Shown here: positions 22,030 through 33,514 of the stretch, one piece after another
How positions within the stretch are numbered: position 1 is the stretch's first letter
Layout of the letters: each line of letters begins with the position of its first letter
NCBI RefSeq assembly: GCF_028640845.1
Contig: NC_080542.1
Span: 148,365,298-148,429,297, forward strand
DNA: 64,000 nucleotides
Reading direction: 5' to 3'
DNA from: Ahaetulla prasina
Lineage: Eukaryota > Chordata > Lepidosauria > Squamata > Colubridae
Notes under the pieces: model-generated
Database searches by the model: none
What the model was told of the DNA's origin: nothing
The model's input: only the letters and a program-made list of their open reading frames with translations
Made by a program: the position numbers and the translations under genes

Positions 22030-22738
22030 GGTAGTCCTCGACTTACGACCCCAAGGGACCCCAAACTTTCCACTCTTAACGGAGCTGTGGCCTGTTTTAC
22101 GTCCTTTCTGGACACCGTGATTAAGTGAATTGCACGAGTTGTGAAGGTTGTTGGTTGTTGAGTGGGTTGGGCTCCACTGTATGATCTTTCTAGCTCCCGT
22201 TGTTAAGTGAATCATTGGCACTGTAAAGCCTGTTGGTTGTTAAGTGAGTTTGTCTGGGCCCTGTTCCTAAGTGAATCGCTACATTTTTTTTAAGGTTGCT
22301 GGTTGTTAAGTGAGCTTTGCTCCATTTTACAACCTTTATGGCCACCACTGTTAAGTGAATCGCTGACGCTGTGGAGGTGGTTGATTGTTAAGTGAGTTGG
22401 CCCCATTGTATGACCTTGCTGGCTCATTGTTAATTGAATCTCTGCAATTTTAACATCTTTCTGGCCACCGTCGTTAAGTGAATCACTGCAGCTCTTCAGT
22501 GACTCACTGAATCTGGCTTCTCCATTGACTTTGCTTGGCAGAAGGTCGCAAAAGCGTGACCCCAGGACACTGCAACCATCATAAATACTAGCCAGTTACC
22601 AAGCGTCCCAACTCTGATGACCACGGGGAACACTGCAACAGTCATAAGTATGAAACAGAGTCTTAAGTCCCTTTTTTCCGCACCGCTGTAACTTTGAATG
22701 GTCACTAAATGAATGGTTGTAAGTCGAGGGCTACCTGT
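22030..22738 (+). mobile_element. MITE-A with internal duplication
   Basis: Starts GTAGTCCTCGACTTACGACC and ends GTAAGTCGAGGGCTACCTGT. At about 710 bp it is longer than usual, because the GTTAAGTGAATC segment is repeated four or five times (22110-22500). Confidence 0.85.
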
Positions 22739-23049
22739 ATTGCGCGACCAACGATGTCGGACGTCTTCCCGGGGAGCAGAACTAAAAAAAAAAAAAAAAG
22801 AAGAAGAAGAAGAATGATACTAGTCCCTAAGAATTCGAAGAAGTCTTTAAAAATGTTTTTTGATGCTGCGGGACAGCCAAGAGGGACTGACACATGAAGC
22901 CAAACCATGGTTGGCTTCCCCACGGCGATTGACGTAACCACAATGACTGGGTTCAGAGAGCAGGCTAAGCCATAATTAAACAAACCACTTAGAGCTTCTA
23001 CTCCGTTGGAAAACAATCTTGGGTTTGAACAGAAGAAAATCTTTGTAGG

Positions 23050-23365
23050 GAGGGTTGAACTGTGTGGTCCCTGAGCCTGGTGGTTTCCTTGCAGACATCT
23101 CATGACCCAACTAGGGAACATCATCAGTGCTAGAAGTGGGTGGGGGTGGGGGGTTGCAGGGAGGAGGACGAAGAAGATGGCTACCACTGATGAAACATCT
23201 GCAAAAAGATTACCAAGCATTGAGGGCACCAAAGATCATATAGTCCTCCTCTTTCTCCCCACCTCCTCCTCAACTCTATTCCCTTCTACCACTGATGCTG
23301 TAACCTAGTTGGATCATGAAACCTCTGCAAGAAAACCACCCAGCTCAGAGAGCGCTACAATTCAA
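23050..23365. repeat. ~85-bp squamate units (both orientations)
   Basis: CTTGCAGACATCTCATGACC at 23089 in one orientation and CTCTGCAAGAAAACCACCCA at about 23322 in the other. Confidence 0.7.
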
Positions 23366-23815
23366 CCCCGAGCTACGATTTATTATCTTCAATTATTGAT
23401 ATAAAAATTCCGTTCTCTATCCAACACACAATTTCTCGTGCTTTTTCCGGGTTCCCCCCTTCCTCAATATTATCCATTCTCCAACTCTTCTTAGATTAAA
23501 TCCAATCAAGACCCCTTCCCAGACTCGCTCTGTGCATACCCCCAAAACAGCCAAATGTCTACGGACGACCCTAACTTTCAGAAAATGGGAGAAAATCCCA
23601 AGTTTTTAAAAGATATTTTTTTTCTTATCCAAAAGAGGCATTTGCAGGAATGAATGCCTCTCATACATTCAAAATTTCCATTGATAATAACTGACCTTTT
23701 TTTCTGCCTACGGCAACATTCTCTGCCCCCAACAAAAAAAAAACTGGGGAAAAAAGCTAATTTATCAAGCCTACAAAATGCCACTAAACTCTCATATTTT
23801 TGAAGGCCTGCTTTT
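23366..23815. other. No recognised feature
   Basis: AT-leaning intronic sequence with no repeat family or coding signal. Confidence 0.3.
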
Positions 23816-23819
23816 CCTC

Positions 23820-23930
23820 CCTCCCAGAATCACGGACTTGTGGAATGGGAAGGAACCTCAAAGATCATCTAGCTCAACCTTCTCGTTAATAAAATTATCC
23901 AGAGGTGGAGTATCTACAGCTTCTAGGGCC
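23820..23930 (-). mobile_element. CR1 LINE fragment
   Basis: GGGAAGGAACCTCAAAGATC with CATCTAGCTCAACC, a diverged CR1 tail. Confidence 0.65.
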
Positions 23931-23944
23931 CCGTTTCTCCCTCT

Positions 23945-24055
23945 CAGAGTTTTTCAGATGTGTGGACTTCAGCTCCCAGAATTCATGCTGGCTGGGGAAT
24001 TCTGGGAGTTGAAGTCCTTCCCTCTAAAAGCACACTGCCAGGGGGATTCTGGTCC
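23945..24055. mobile_element. MITE-B arms
   Basis: GGACTTCAGCTCCCAGAATTC faces GGGAATTCTGGGAGTTGAAG across a short centre. The inverted structure is still clear. Confidence 0.75.
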
Positions 24056-24190
24056 TCCCCTCCATGTGACCATGGGGATGCCGCAATGGTCGTAAGAGTG
24101 AAAAACGGTCCTAAATTACATTTTTTTCCGCCCCATGGCAAGTTCGAACCGTCACTAAACCAATAGTTGTAAATCAAGGATTACTTCTTT
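24055..24190 (+). mobile_element. MITE-A right end
   Basis: CATGGGGATGCCGCAATGGTC to AGTTGTAAATCAAGGATTAC, the 3' third of the family. Confidence 0.65.
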
Positions 24191-24735
24191 TGAATTTAAG
24201 TCAATCCCCTCGCTTCCCTATTTCACATTATTGATCTAATTCATCTAAATTTGGGCAGGTCATTGTAATTCTTAAGGACTTAGATAGGAGAAGTAATTGC
24301 ACGTTAATTCCAGGGTGGAAACAATGGGATTATTGTTCAGAAAACCGGTAAACCACAATTAAATCAGATTTGAATCTTGCAGACTCAGGGAGCTCAACCG
24401 ATACTGGCCCATTAAAATAAGGAGAGGAGCCAAGAGGGTTAACATGGCAAAATATGAGCAAAAAATAAGAAAATAAAAAGGAATAAATGGGCCATTTAGG
24501 CAATACGGTCATTACATACTCATTACTAATTCTTGGACTCTGAATTTGGCAACCGTCGCTTAGCAGGGAGAACACAAAAGAGCAGAGCGAAAATATCAAT
24601 GCGTCCCAATTCATCCCGAGGGAGCGAGCGCTCCAGATGTGGCCAAGGGCCAATGAAGGGGCCCGGAGCCTCTTTGCAGGACCTCATGGGCCCCTCAAAT
24701 GGTTCTCTTCTGCAATCCCAGGGAAGGGATACAGG
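24190..24735. other. Low-repeat island
   Basis: About 540 bp lacking repeat families, AT-rich in its first half. No coding evidence. Confidence 0.3.
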
Positions 24736-24900
24736 TTAATCCTCGATTTATGATCACAATGGAGCCGGAAAAAATGTGCCTGGTTAATTAAGTTTAACCA
24801 CGAGTTTGGGTTGGTTTTACGACTTTTCTCACTTGTGTTAAGGGAATCTGTGCTGCTCTGCAGGGAGCAACGCTGTTGTTAAGGGAACCCTTCCAGTTGT
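24735..24900 (+). mobile_element. MITE-A left end
   Basis: TTAATCCTCGATTTATGATC followed by CTTGTGTTAAGGGAATCTG. Confidence 0.6.
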
Positions 24901-24914
24901 TGGTAGAAGAGGGG

Positions 24915-24919
24915 CGGGA

Positions 24920-24997
<78 letters not shown>

Positions 24998-25188
24998 AAG
25001 AAACGGAGGAGAGAGCGAGGGAGCGAGGGAGAATAGAAAGAGAGAAGAGATGGATAGAGAGAGATGGATAGATATAAGAGAGAGAGGGACAGACAGACAG
25101 ATAAGAGATAGAGTGATAAATAGAGAGAAAAGGGGAAAGAGAGACGTAGACAGAAGTAAAGAGATAAACAGACAGATAAATATGCATG

Positions 25189-25266
<78 letters not shown>

Positions 25267-25316
25267 TAGATAGAAAACAGAGAGATGGATGGATGGAAAG
25301 AGAGAGGGAGGGGAAG

Positions 25317-25348
<32 letters not shown>

Positions 25349-25350
25349 TA
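24915..25350. repeat. (GAAA)n, (GATA)n, (GACA)n and (GA)n microsatellites
   Basis: (GAAA)n of about 75 bp, then (GATA)n of about 60 bp, (GACA)n, and (GA)n next to the tail of an L2-like LINE. Confidence 0.95.
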
Positions 25351-25354
25351 TGTG

Positions 25355-26310
25355 TGTGTATTTATTTATTTATTTATTTGATCATATTTATATACCGCCC
25401 TATCTCCCGAAGGACTCAGGGCGGTTTACAGGCACTTAAAAAACACATAAATACAATATAAAAACAATTAAAAAACTTATTCTAACAGCCCAATAATTAA
25501 AAATATAGAAATAAAACCCAATTTAAAACCCCGAAATTTAAAATCTAACTCAGTCCTGCGCAATTAAATAAGTATATTTTAAGCTCGCGGCGGAAGGTCC
25601 GAAGGTCCGGAAGCTGACGAAGTCCGGGGGGTAGTTCGTTCCAGAGGGTGGGAGCCCCCACAGAGAAGGCCCTTCCCCTGGGCGTCGCCAGACGACATTG
25701 CCTCGCTGACGGCACCCTGAGGAGTCCCTCTCTATGAGAGCGCACGGGTCGGTGAGAGGTATTCGGTAGCAGCAGGCGGTCCCGTAAATAACCCGGCCCT
25801 ATGCCATGGAGCGCTTTAAAGGTGGTCACCAAAACCTTGAAGCGCACCCAGAAGGCCACAGGAAGCCAGTGCAGTCTGCGCAGGATGGGTGTTATGCGGG
25901 AGCCACGAGGGGCTCCCTCTATCACCCGCGCAGCCGCATTCTGAACTACCTGGAGTCTCCGGGTGCTCCTCAAGGGGAGCCCCATGTAGAGAGCATTGCA
26001 GTAATCCAGGCGAGACGTCACGAGGGGGTGAGTGACCGTGCATAGGGCCTCCCGGTCCAGAAAGGGGCGCAACTGGCGGACAAGCCGAACCTGGTAAAAA
26101 GCTCTCCTGGAGACGGCCGTCAAATGATCTTCAAAAGACAGCCGTTCATCCAGGAGGACGCCTAAGTTGCGCACCCTCTCCATCGGGGCCAATGACTCGC
26201 CACCGATGGTCAGCCGCGGATTTAGCTGACTGTACCGGGATGCCGGCATCCACAGCCACTCTGTCTTGGAGGGATTGAGCTTGAGCCTGTTTCTCCCCAT
26301 CTCCACATAA
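25355..26310 (-). mobile_element. L2-like LINE 3' part, reverse transcriptase C-terminal region
   Basis: A 253-codon intact minus frame contains LNPSKTEWLW, NLGVLLDERLSFEDHL, VTSRLDYCNALYMGLPL, QVVQNAAARVIEGAP, LHWLPVAFWVRFKVLVTTFK and [19 protein letters not shown]. These match the C-terminal part of the ORF2 product of vertebrate L2/CR1-clade LINEs. The 3' UTR has CCGCCCT..AGGGCGG complementary motifs and a (TTTA)n tail. It is 5'-truncated and lacks the catalytic reverse transcriptase core, so it is not autonomous. Confidence 0.85.
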
Positions 26311-26665
26311 AGTCCTCACCTTATGACCACAATTGAACTCAGCATTTCTGTTGCTGAATTTCTAAAGTGAATTTTCTACCCTTTTCTTGCTGGAGTCGTT
26401 TAAGTGAATCCCTGCAAACGTTCAGTTGGTCCCCTGGTCCTTCAATGCATCGACTTCCTCACTGACTTTGCACGTCATAAGGTCGCAAAAGGAGGTCGGT
26501 GAACTTGGGCCGCTGCAACCGTCACAAACACGAGTCAGATGCCAAGTGTCCAGATTTCGGGGATGTCGCAACCCTCGCTACGCTTGAAAAACAGTCCTCA
26601 ATCCCATTTTTCAGGGCTTCCAACGGTCAGTAAACAAACGGTCATAAGTCAAGGGCCATTAAGTT
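26310..26665 (+). mobile_element. MITE-A
   Basis: AAAGTCCTCACCTTATGACC to GGTCATAAGTCAAGGGCCAT. Confidence 0.75.
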
Positions 26666-26905
26666 CCCTTAATTGTTCATTTTATTTGTTGCTAGGATTT
26701 TGCAGGCTTAATTGCTCATTATTCACATTGTTAATTGTTCTTTTTTTCTTTCGCCTTTGATTAAAAAATGGGACTCCGGGCCTTTAATTAACGTTAATTA
26801 TAACAAAAAAGAACATTCGGAATATTTAGAAATTTGATGAAACTCCAAAAGATAGAGGAGGGAAAAAGCGATGGGGAAGGAAGAGGAACAAAAAAAAAAA
26901 TCCAG
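26665..26905. other. AT-rich low-repeat island
   Basis: Contains CCTTTAATTAACGTTAATTA and TTAATTGTTC motifs. No coding evidence. Confidence 0.25.
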
Positions 26906-28600
26906 CCATTCAGGTGGTCCTCAACTTACAACAATTCGTTTAGTGACCGTTCCAAGTTACAACGTCACTGAACAAAGAGACTTAAGGGCCATTTTTCACA
27001 CTCACGACCGTCGTAGCATCCCCAGGGTCCCGAGATTAATGCAATCCCGGGATGCCATTTCTGCGACGTTCCAACAAGCTGTCAGCTCGGGGATGGGGGG
27101 GGGGGGGAGATTTGCTTAACGACCGTGTTCCAGGTAGTCCTTGCGTTACAGCAGTCATTTCAAATTAGAACAGCTGGGAAAAAATTGACTCAGGGCCGTT
27201 GTTCACACTTACGACCATCATAGTATTCCCCAAGGGGATCAAAATCCAGGCACTTGGCAAAGGTCTCATATTTATTTATTATTTATTTTATTTATATTTA
27301 TGACAGTCGCAGCGCACCAGCGTCATGTGATCCCCCTTTTGTAACCTTCTGACCCAGAATGTCGATGGGGAAAGGCAGATTCATTTAACGACCGTGTTGC
27401 TAACTGGTGCGATTCACTAAACCACTGTGGGAAGGTTGTAAAATGGTACAAGATTCACTTAACAACCGTCTGGCTTAGTGCCAAAAACTTTAGGCTCCTC
27501 GTAAGTTTCTAGCTTGGATAGCTTAGTGACGGGCACGCTGATGTGGAAATTTGAAATACGGGAAGTCCTCGACTTACGACCCCACATTTCAGTTGTTAAG
27601 TGAGACATTTCTTGAGTTCTGCCCCGTTTTACAAGTTTTCTTGCCACCGTCATGAAGTGAATCACTGCAGTTAAGTTAGTCATCCAGTCGTTAAGTGAAT
27701 CCGGCTTCCCCATTGGAAGGTCGCAAAAGGATATCACTTTATCATGTGACCACAAGGATCGTTAAGTATGAAAAAGCATCCAGAGTCCCTTTTTTTTCAG
27801 TGCCGTTGTAACTTCAAACCGTTGCTAAGTGAACCATCGTAAGTCTAGGACGGGCTGTATTCAATTAAACAAACTGAAGAGAACAAGGAGTCCAAGTCAG
27901 TGGGAATTTTAAATTATTTAAAATGATTTTACTCAATCTTGGGACTTAAAAAGATGTGTCAACAATGTAGTTAGTCCTTGACTTACAACGGTTCATTTAG
28001 TGACCGTTCCACGTTACGACGTCACTGAAAAAAGGGAACTTTGGACTCTTTTTCATACTGACAACGGTCACAGGATCAAAATTCAGACGTTCAGCAACTG
28101 ACTCATATTTACAATGGTCCCAAGGTCACCTGATCCTTTTGCAACCTTCCCACAAGCGAAATCAATGGGAGGAGCTAGATTCAGATTCACTTAACAACTG
28201 GGTGACTAACTTAATGACTGCAGCAATTCACTTAACGATGGTGGCAAGAAAGGCCGTAAAAGAGGCAAAACAAATGTCTCGCTTAACAACATAAATTTTG
28301 GTCGTAAGTCGAGGAACTGGCTGTATTCACATCCCAACCGGGTTACTAACTGAACTGCGGAGATTCACTTAACGACGGTGCCAAATGGTGCTAAACTCAC
28401 TAAATCAATGTTTCGCTTAACAACATAAATTTTGGTCGTAAGTCGAGGAACTGGCTGTATTCACATCCCAACCGGGTTACTAACTGAACTGCGGAGATTC
28501 ACTTAACGACGGTGCCAAATGGTGCTAAACTCACTAAATCAATGTTTCGCTTAACAACAGGAATTTTGGAGTCCACCGAGGTTGTAAGTTGAGGACTAGC
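26905..28600. mobile_element. Cluster of five MITE-A copies
   Basis: Copies at about 26910-27130, 27135-27500, 27560-27865 (AGTCCTCGACTTACGACC), 27970-28325 and a duplicated right part to 28600. Orientations alternate. A (TTTA)n insertion sits near 27272. Confidence 0.8.
28301..28568. repeat. 134-bp perfect tandem duplication
   Basis: The segment beginning GTCGTAAGTCGAGGAACTGG at 28301 is repeated at 28435 without visible differences. It lies inside MITE-A sequence. Confidence 0.9.
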
Positions 28601-28864
28601 CGGGTTCCTTTTAGGTAGGATCATGGCTTGTCAAAAGGCTGGATAATATTTGGACAATCAAAGGCAGCCCAAGGGTGCCTCTAGGCAAACGCATATCAAT
28701 GAACGATTTACAAGTCGAAAATATATTCAGAACTATTGTAAGCTAGTTTCTCTGCCAAGTATAAATGACAACCCAATTTTAAACCGGCATTCTTGGCTTT
28801 ACCCAAACCTTGTTAGCACTTAAGTGATTACTGAAGTCTTTAGGTCAAAGAATGTTTTAAGATT

Positions 28865-29220
28865 GGGGTACCCCAACCTTCGCAACTTTAAGTCTTGTGG
28901 ACTTCAACTCACCAATCTCTTTCCACTTATGACTGTATGACTATAACTTGTTGCTGGCAATCCTTATGATCTATATTGATTTATTGACCATCAATTGTGT
29001 TGTAAATGTCGTACCTTGATGAAGTTATCTTTTCTTTTATGTACACTGAGAGCAGATGCACCAAGACAAATTCCTTGTGTGTCCAATCACACTTGGCCAA
29101 TAAATTCTATTCTATTCTATTCTATTAAGTCTGTGGACTTCAACTCCCAGCTTTCTTCTGCCAAACCATGACTAAGGAATTCTGGGAGCGGAAGTCCATC
29201 AGTCTTAAAAGTTGCCACGG
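28865..29220. mobile_element. MITE-B split by an L3/Snake1 LINE insertion
   Basis: Left arm TACCCCAACCTTCGCAACTT and right arm with GGAATTCTGGGAGCGGAAGT and TTAAAAGTTGCCAC enclose a LINE fragment. Confidence 0.8.
28911..29126 (+). mobile_element. L3/Snake1-type CR1 LINE 3' end with target-site duplication
   Basis: Has the family's TGTTGCTGGCAATCCTTATG, ACACTGAGAGCAGATGCACC and CACTTGGCCAATAAATTC motifs and a (TATTC)n tail. It is flanked by AAGTCTTGTGGACTTCAACTC (28890-28910) and a near-identical copy lacking one T (29127-29146), a ~20-bp target-site duplication. Severely 5'-truncated. Confidence 0.9.
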
Positions 29221-29294
29221 GGCCGCAATGCGGAGGGGGGACTTAACTCAATCCAGAGCTAGTGGGAAGTACAAAAGCCAACGAAACCACACAA

Positions 29295-29412
29295 TACAAG
29301 TAGTCCTTGACTTATATAGTGATCGTTTCACTGAAGTGACCATTCCAAGTTGCAAGGGCACTGAAAAAAATGTGACATATGACCGTTTTTCACACTTACG
29401 ACCTTTGTAGCA

Positions 29413-29445
<33 letters not shown>

Positions 29446-29880
29446 CACACACACACAGTCAGTGATCCAAATTCAGATGCTGCAATTGGTTCGCATGTAC
29501 AGCTGTCGTATCCTTCTGAGGTCACGTGATACCCTTTGACGACCTTCTGACAAAAGAAGGAAACCAGATTCGTTTAATGACGGTGGAACTCTTTTAACAA
29601 CAGCAGGGATTCACTGAATGCCAGCGGCCAGAATGGTGGCCAAATGGGGCAAAACTCACTGAACCAATGTCTCGCTTAACAACGCAAAACTTGGGCCTCG
29701 CCTGCGGCCGTAAGAGGAGGAATACCTGCATTCACTTCGCAAGCAGGTTACTAACTTAATTAATGGCCATGATTCATTTAACAACGGCGGCCAACGAGAC
29801 AAAACTCACTAAAGAAATGCCTCATTTAACAACAGCCCCCCCGCCCGAGCTCCATCGTGGTTGTTAAGCCAAGGACCAGT
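29295..29880 (-). mobile_element. MITE-A copies with (CA)n
   Basis: AGTCCTTGACTTATATAGTG at the left. Internal ACAACGCAAAACTTGGGCC and TTAACAACGGCGGCC occur. A (CA)n of about 45 bp at 29412-29457 interrupts one copy. Confidence 0.7.
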
Positions 29881-30528
29881 TGCCATTCTTGCACAACTCG
29901 TGTGAAAATCCCGCAATCTTTTGCAAACTTTTCAAGAAAGCCGAACCTTTTTTTTCCCCCGTGGCCGTAAAAATGAAGAGAAATTTAAAAACATCTGAGT
30001 GGGTGGGTGAGCTAGAAACCCCTTCCTCAGCTCTGGGGTTCAAATCTACCCCAGAAACCTTCGGGCACCACCCCCTGTCCCATTTTAATTCTTCGGCCAT
30101 GACAACTGGTGTTGCTAAATCCGGATCTGTCCCGGCGATATAAATAGTCAGTGATTTAAATTCACCACGTCACATAGCAGGAAGGAAGGAAGGGAGAGGA
30201 AAGGAGGGGTGGGGTGGTCCAACCAAGCCCCCATCCCAAATCGAAGCCAGATATCCTCGCGCGGGTTTGTGTGGAAATCACAAGTTATGTGAAGAAGGAG
30301 AATTGCTTTGTATGGGGAAAGGAAGTTTTTTGGGGGGGAGGGGAAGCTATGATTGGCGTTCGGGCAGAGCGATGGGGGTCCTTGGGGAGGGCCTGCAGCT
30401 GCGCCAGACAGATGTTTGCGTGCATTTATTCTTTAATTGGTTATTAAATTTCCTGCAGGTCCATCCGGCCGCAAGGCGACTCGGGGGAGCTGACACTCTT
30501 AAAAATGAAAGCCTGAACACATAAACTA
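29881..30528. other. No recognised feature
   Basis: Unique-looking sequence with a CTGCAGGTCCATCCGGCCGC-containing stretch. ORFs of about 80 codons show no domain. Confidence 0.3.
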
Positions 30529-30529
30529 A

Positions 30530-30531
30530 CA

Positions 30532-30563
<32 letters not shown>

Positions 30564-30935
30564 TTGATATATCTATCTATCTCTATCTCTATCATCAGTC
30601 TCTATCCATATCCATCTATCCATCTCTCTCTCTCTCCATCCATCCCTATTTCTCCATCCATATCTCTACCTACCTATCTCTAATCTATCACCTATCTATC
30701 TATCTATCTGTCCATCTCTCTCTCTATCCATCCATTCCTCCCATTTCTCCATCCATATATTGTCCATCCATCATTTCCCCCTCTCAATCTGTCATCTATA
30801 TCCATCTTTCCATCCATCCATCATCTCTTTGTCTATCATCTCTCAATCGTTTGTATCTAATTGTCTCCCTCTATATGTATATCTAGCCATATCTACCTAC
30901 CTATCTTTCTATCTATCCACACATACTTATTCAAT
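30530..30935. repeat. (CT)n, (TATC)n and (ATCC)n microsatellites
   Basis: A continuous series of CT, CTAT and CCAT repeats, the complement of the GATA/GGAT class. Confidence 0.9.
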
Positions 30936-31024
30936 TGATTGATTTATTAAACATCTATACCACCCATCTCTCCTACAATGTGACTGGGTAGCTTCCACCA
31001 TTAAAAGGAAAGAGTGTGTGTGTG

Positions 31025-31100
<76 letters not shown>

Positions 31101-31560
31101 CGTTTATTCAATGTTGTTCTTATATTAAACGTCTATACTGCCCATCTCCCTTAAACATGACTCTGGGCTGCTTCCTGCTTTAAAATGAAACCCTACATAG
31201 GTACATTTTTCAATATATGGATAGATTATTCAAATTATTCATTTGTTCAATGTCTGTACCACCCACTCCCTTGCAAGATGACTCTGGGCGGTTTCCACCA
31301 TTAAAACGAATCCCTAAGCATACGTATTTTTAAATATACAGTAGCTATCAATACTATATTTACTCAATTTATTCATTTGCTAAATATCCATCCCACCCAT
31401 CTCCCTTACCACATGACCTTGTACGGCTAGCACCATTAAAATATATAGCTGTCAATACTATATTTATTCAATATATACATACTACTCATCTCCCTTATGA
31501 CTCTGGGCGGCTTCCACCATTAAAACCAAACCCTAAATGTATACATTTTTCATAATATAC
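30925..31560 (+). repeat. Tandem LINE-tail derived repeat (~5 copies) with (GATA)n
   Basis: Copies at about 30945, 31120, 31245, 31380 and 31480 of CACCCATCTCCC plus GACTCTGGGCGGCTTCCACC and ATTAAAA. This is the 3' UTR signature of an L2-like LINE, repeated in tandem. A (GATA)n of about 75 bp lies at 31024-31100. Confidence 0.75.
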
Positions 31561-31584
31561 ATATGCACATACATACATACATAA

Positions 31585-31830
31585 GAGACCCTTTGACAGC
31601 TGTATATGTATGCCAATTAGTGTACATTCAAAGTGACAATAAAGTTTCCATTCCACTCCTTTCCAATTTGTCTATTCAGTTCTGTTCCATTCTCTTATTT
31701 CTATTCTATTATATATCTATATACATAGATTATCTAGACATTTATATATACTTATATCTATATACATACATACATCTATATATGCATATATCTATACACA
31801 CACACACACACATATATGAATAATATATTT
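31585..31830 (+). mobile_element. LINE 3' tail and AT-rich microsatellites
   Basis: AGTGTACATTCAAAGTGACA followed by ATAAAGTTTCCATTCC matches, in opposite orientation, the tail at 56.35 kb. (ATAC)n and (TATC)n repeats follow. Confidence 0.6.
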
Positions 31831-32429
31831 ATTTAATGCATTACATTTCTCTGCTGCCAGGCCTCTGCTCCCTCCTCCTCCTCCTCCTCATGCCAAGGCC
31901 CATCAACCCTGAGGATCAGGATGATGGGTGTTCCACCCCCCGATGATGTTGCAACTTTCCTACTCCTCCAATGCTCTCACCCTCCTCCTCCCTCCCGCCT
32001 GGCATCAGCCCCTTGCTTGCTTGCAAAAAAAAAAAAGGCTCTGCCAAGCATCCAGGACAAGCCCCCCCCTTCCCCACCGCCTCCAAATTTTCTCTTGGCT
32101 AAGCCCTGCCCCCCCCTTTTTTTTTTTTGCAAAAAAAAAAAAAAGTCCCCCACTTCCCGCCTGGAAAAGAAGTTTGCAACCAACTCCAAAAAAAAAGGAA
32201 AGAGACAAGGAGAAAAAAAAAAAAGCAATTGTAACATTGCAAAAAATATATCTGTTTTTTGTAACGAATTATTTTTTATTTTTTGCAAATTGCAAAGAGG
32301 GAGGGGGGGAACGGAGATGGGAGGGGCTCACACCCCAAGGAGGGAGGGGAGCCCCCACCACGACGACCCCTCCCCAATTGCACCGCATTGCAAAGAGGCT
32401 TCTGGAAAGATCCCCCGCATGGAAATCCC

Positions 32430-32960
32430 CCCCCCAGGGACAACGCCCAGCTGCCCCCCCGCTTCCATCCCGATTGCCCGCAGCAGCCCTGCAGGGGCGC
32501 CTCTGGAGCGTCAAGGTGGCGCCCCCGGGCACCCAGGGAGGGGAGGGGGCGCCGCTGGAGGGGGCTCTGCGCGCCTTCGGGACCAGGGCCCCGGCTTACC
32601 GGAGCTGGCAAGGAGGCGGCGGTCCGAGCGGGCGACGCAGCCGGAGGCGGCGAGCATCCAGCCCCAGACGCAGCCTCGCATAGCACTCCAAAGGCCGGAG
32701 GCGCGCCCGGCGGGAGGGGCCGCCCCGCCCAGGCCCTCGGAGGCGCAGCCGAACTTGCTGCCTGCGCAGCCTCCCCCGCCGGCCAATGGCGGCCGAGAGA
32801 GAGTCCCGCGGACCAATGGCGGCGCGCGGGGGCGGGGGGAAGGGCTCTCGGCGCCAAATTGGGCAGCGAGCGGGATCCGGGGAATTCGCGCGGGGCGGGG
32901 GGCGGGGCTACAGGCACGTGACATGGAGGGGGAGGAAGGGGGCGGGGCTACAGGCTCGGA
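32430..32960 (-). promoter_or_regulatory. MAP4: CpG-island promoter, inferred MAP4
   Basis: CpG-dense, GC-rich sequence. Elements seen: two CCAAT boxes (32783-32787, 32813-32817), an E2F-like TTTGGCGC on the minus strand (32851-32858), GC boxes around 32893-32907, and an E-box CACGTG (32915-32920). Assignment to MAP4 rests on it being the only CpG island upstream of the MAP4 coding exon and on a good minus-strand donor at 32599. Confidence 0.7.
32600..32880 (-). other. MAP4: MAP4 non-coding exon 1 (5' UTR), inferred
   Basis: The 3' boundary is set by CCAGCTCCG followed by GTAAGC (donor starting at 32599) on the minus strand. The transcription start is not determined; the right limit is a guess within the CpG island. 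Vertebrate MAP4 genes carry the initiator ATG in exon 2, which fits the 26-base 5' UTR before the ATG at 765. Confidence 0.5.
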
Positions 32961-32974
32961 GATGACACGCCCCT

Positions 32975-33512
32975 TCCCTCCTTTCTGTCTCTCTCTTTTC
33001 TTTCTTTCTTTCTCTGTCTCTTTTCTTTCTCTGTCTCTTCTCTTTCCTTTATTCTTTCTTTCTGTCTCTCTCTTTTCTTTCTTTCTTTTTCCTCTTTCTA
33101 TGTCTCTTTTCTTTTTCTTTCTTTCTGTTTCTTTTTCTTTCTGTCTTTCTTTCTTTCTCTGTCTCTTCTCTTTCCTTTATTCTTTCTTTCTGTTTCTTTT
33201 TCTTTCTGTCTTTCTTTCTTTCTCTCCATTTCTCCCTCTTCTCTTTCTATTTTCTTTCCGCCTTTCTCTCTGTTTCTTTCTCTTTCTTTCTGGGTTTTAT
33301 TCTTTGTTTCTGTTTCTTTCTCTGTCTCTTCTCTTTCCTTTATTCTTTCTTTCTGTCTTTTCTTTCTGTCTCTTTTTCTTTCTCTTTTTTCCTCTTTCTA
33401 TGTCTCTTTTTCTTTCTGTCTGTCTCTTTTTCTTTTTTCTATTTATTTCTCTGTCTCTTTTTTCTTTCCTTCCTTCCTTCTTTGTTTCTGTTTTCTTTTA
33501 TTTTCTCTCGCC
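32975..33512. repeat. (TTTC)n/(TCTG)n polypyrimidine tract
   Basis: About 540 bp of C/T with TTTC, TCTG and TTTCCTTTATT repeats, immediately upstream of the inferred MAP4 promoter. Confidence 0.9.
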
Positions 33513-33514
33513 AG

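Larger units (their letters stand above)
792..32599 (-). other. MAP4: MAP4 intron 1 (inferred)
   Basis: The interval lies between the acceptor before the MAP4 coding exon and a good donor (GTAAGC at 32599-32594) in the CpG island. It contains no convincing exon and is mostly transposable elements and simple repeats, listed separately. That it is a single intron is inferred from gene order and splice signals, without transcript evidence. Confidence 0.6.

Noticed and set aside
25545..26306. 253-codon intact minus ORF as a host gene
   Set aside because: The sequence matches the C-terminal region of an L2-like LINE ORF2 product and ends in the LINE 3' UTR.
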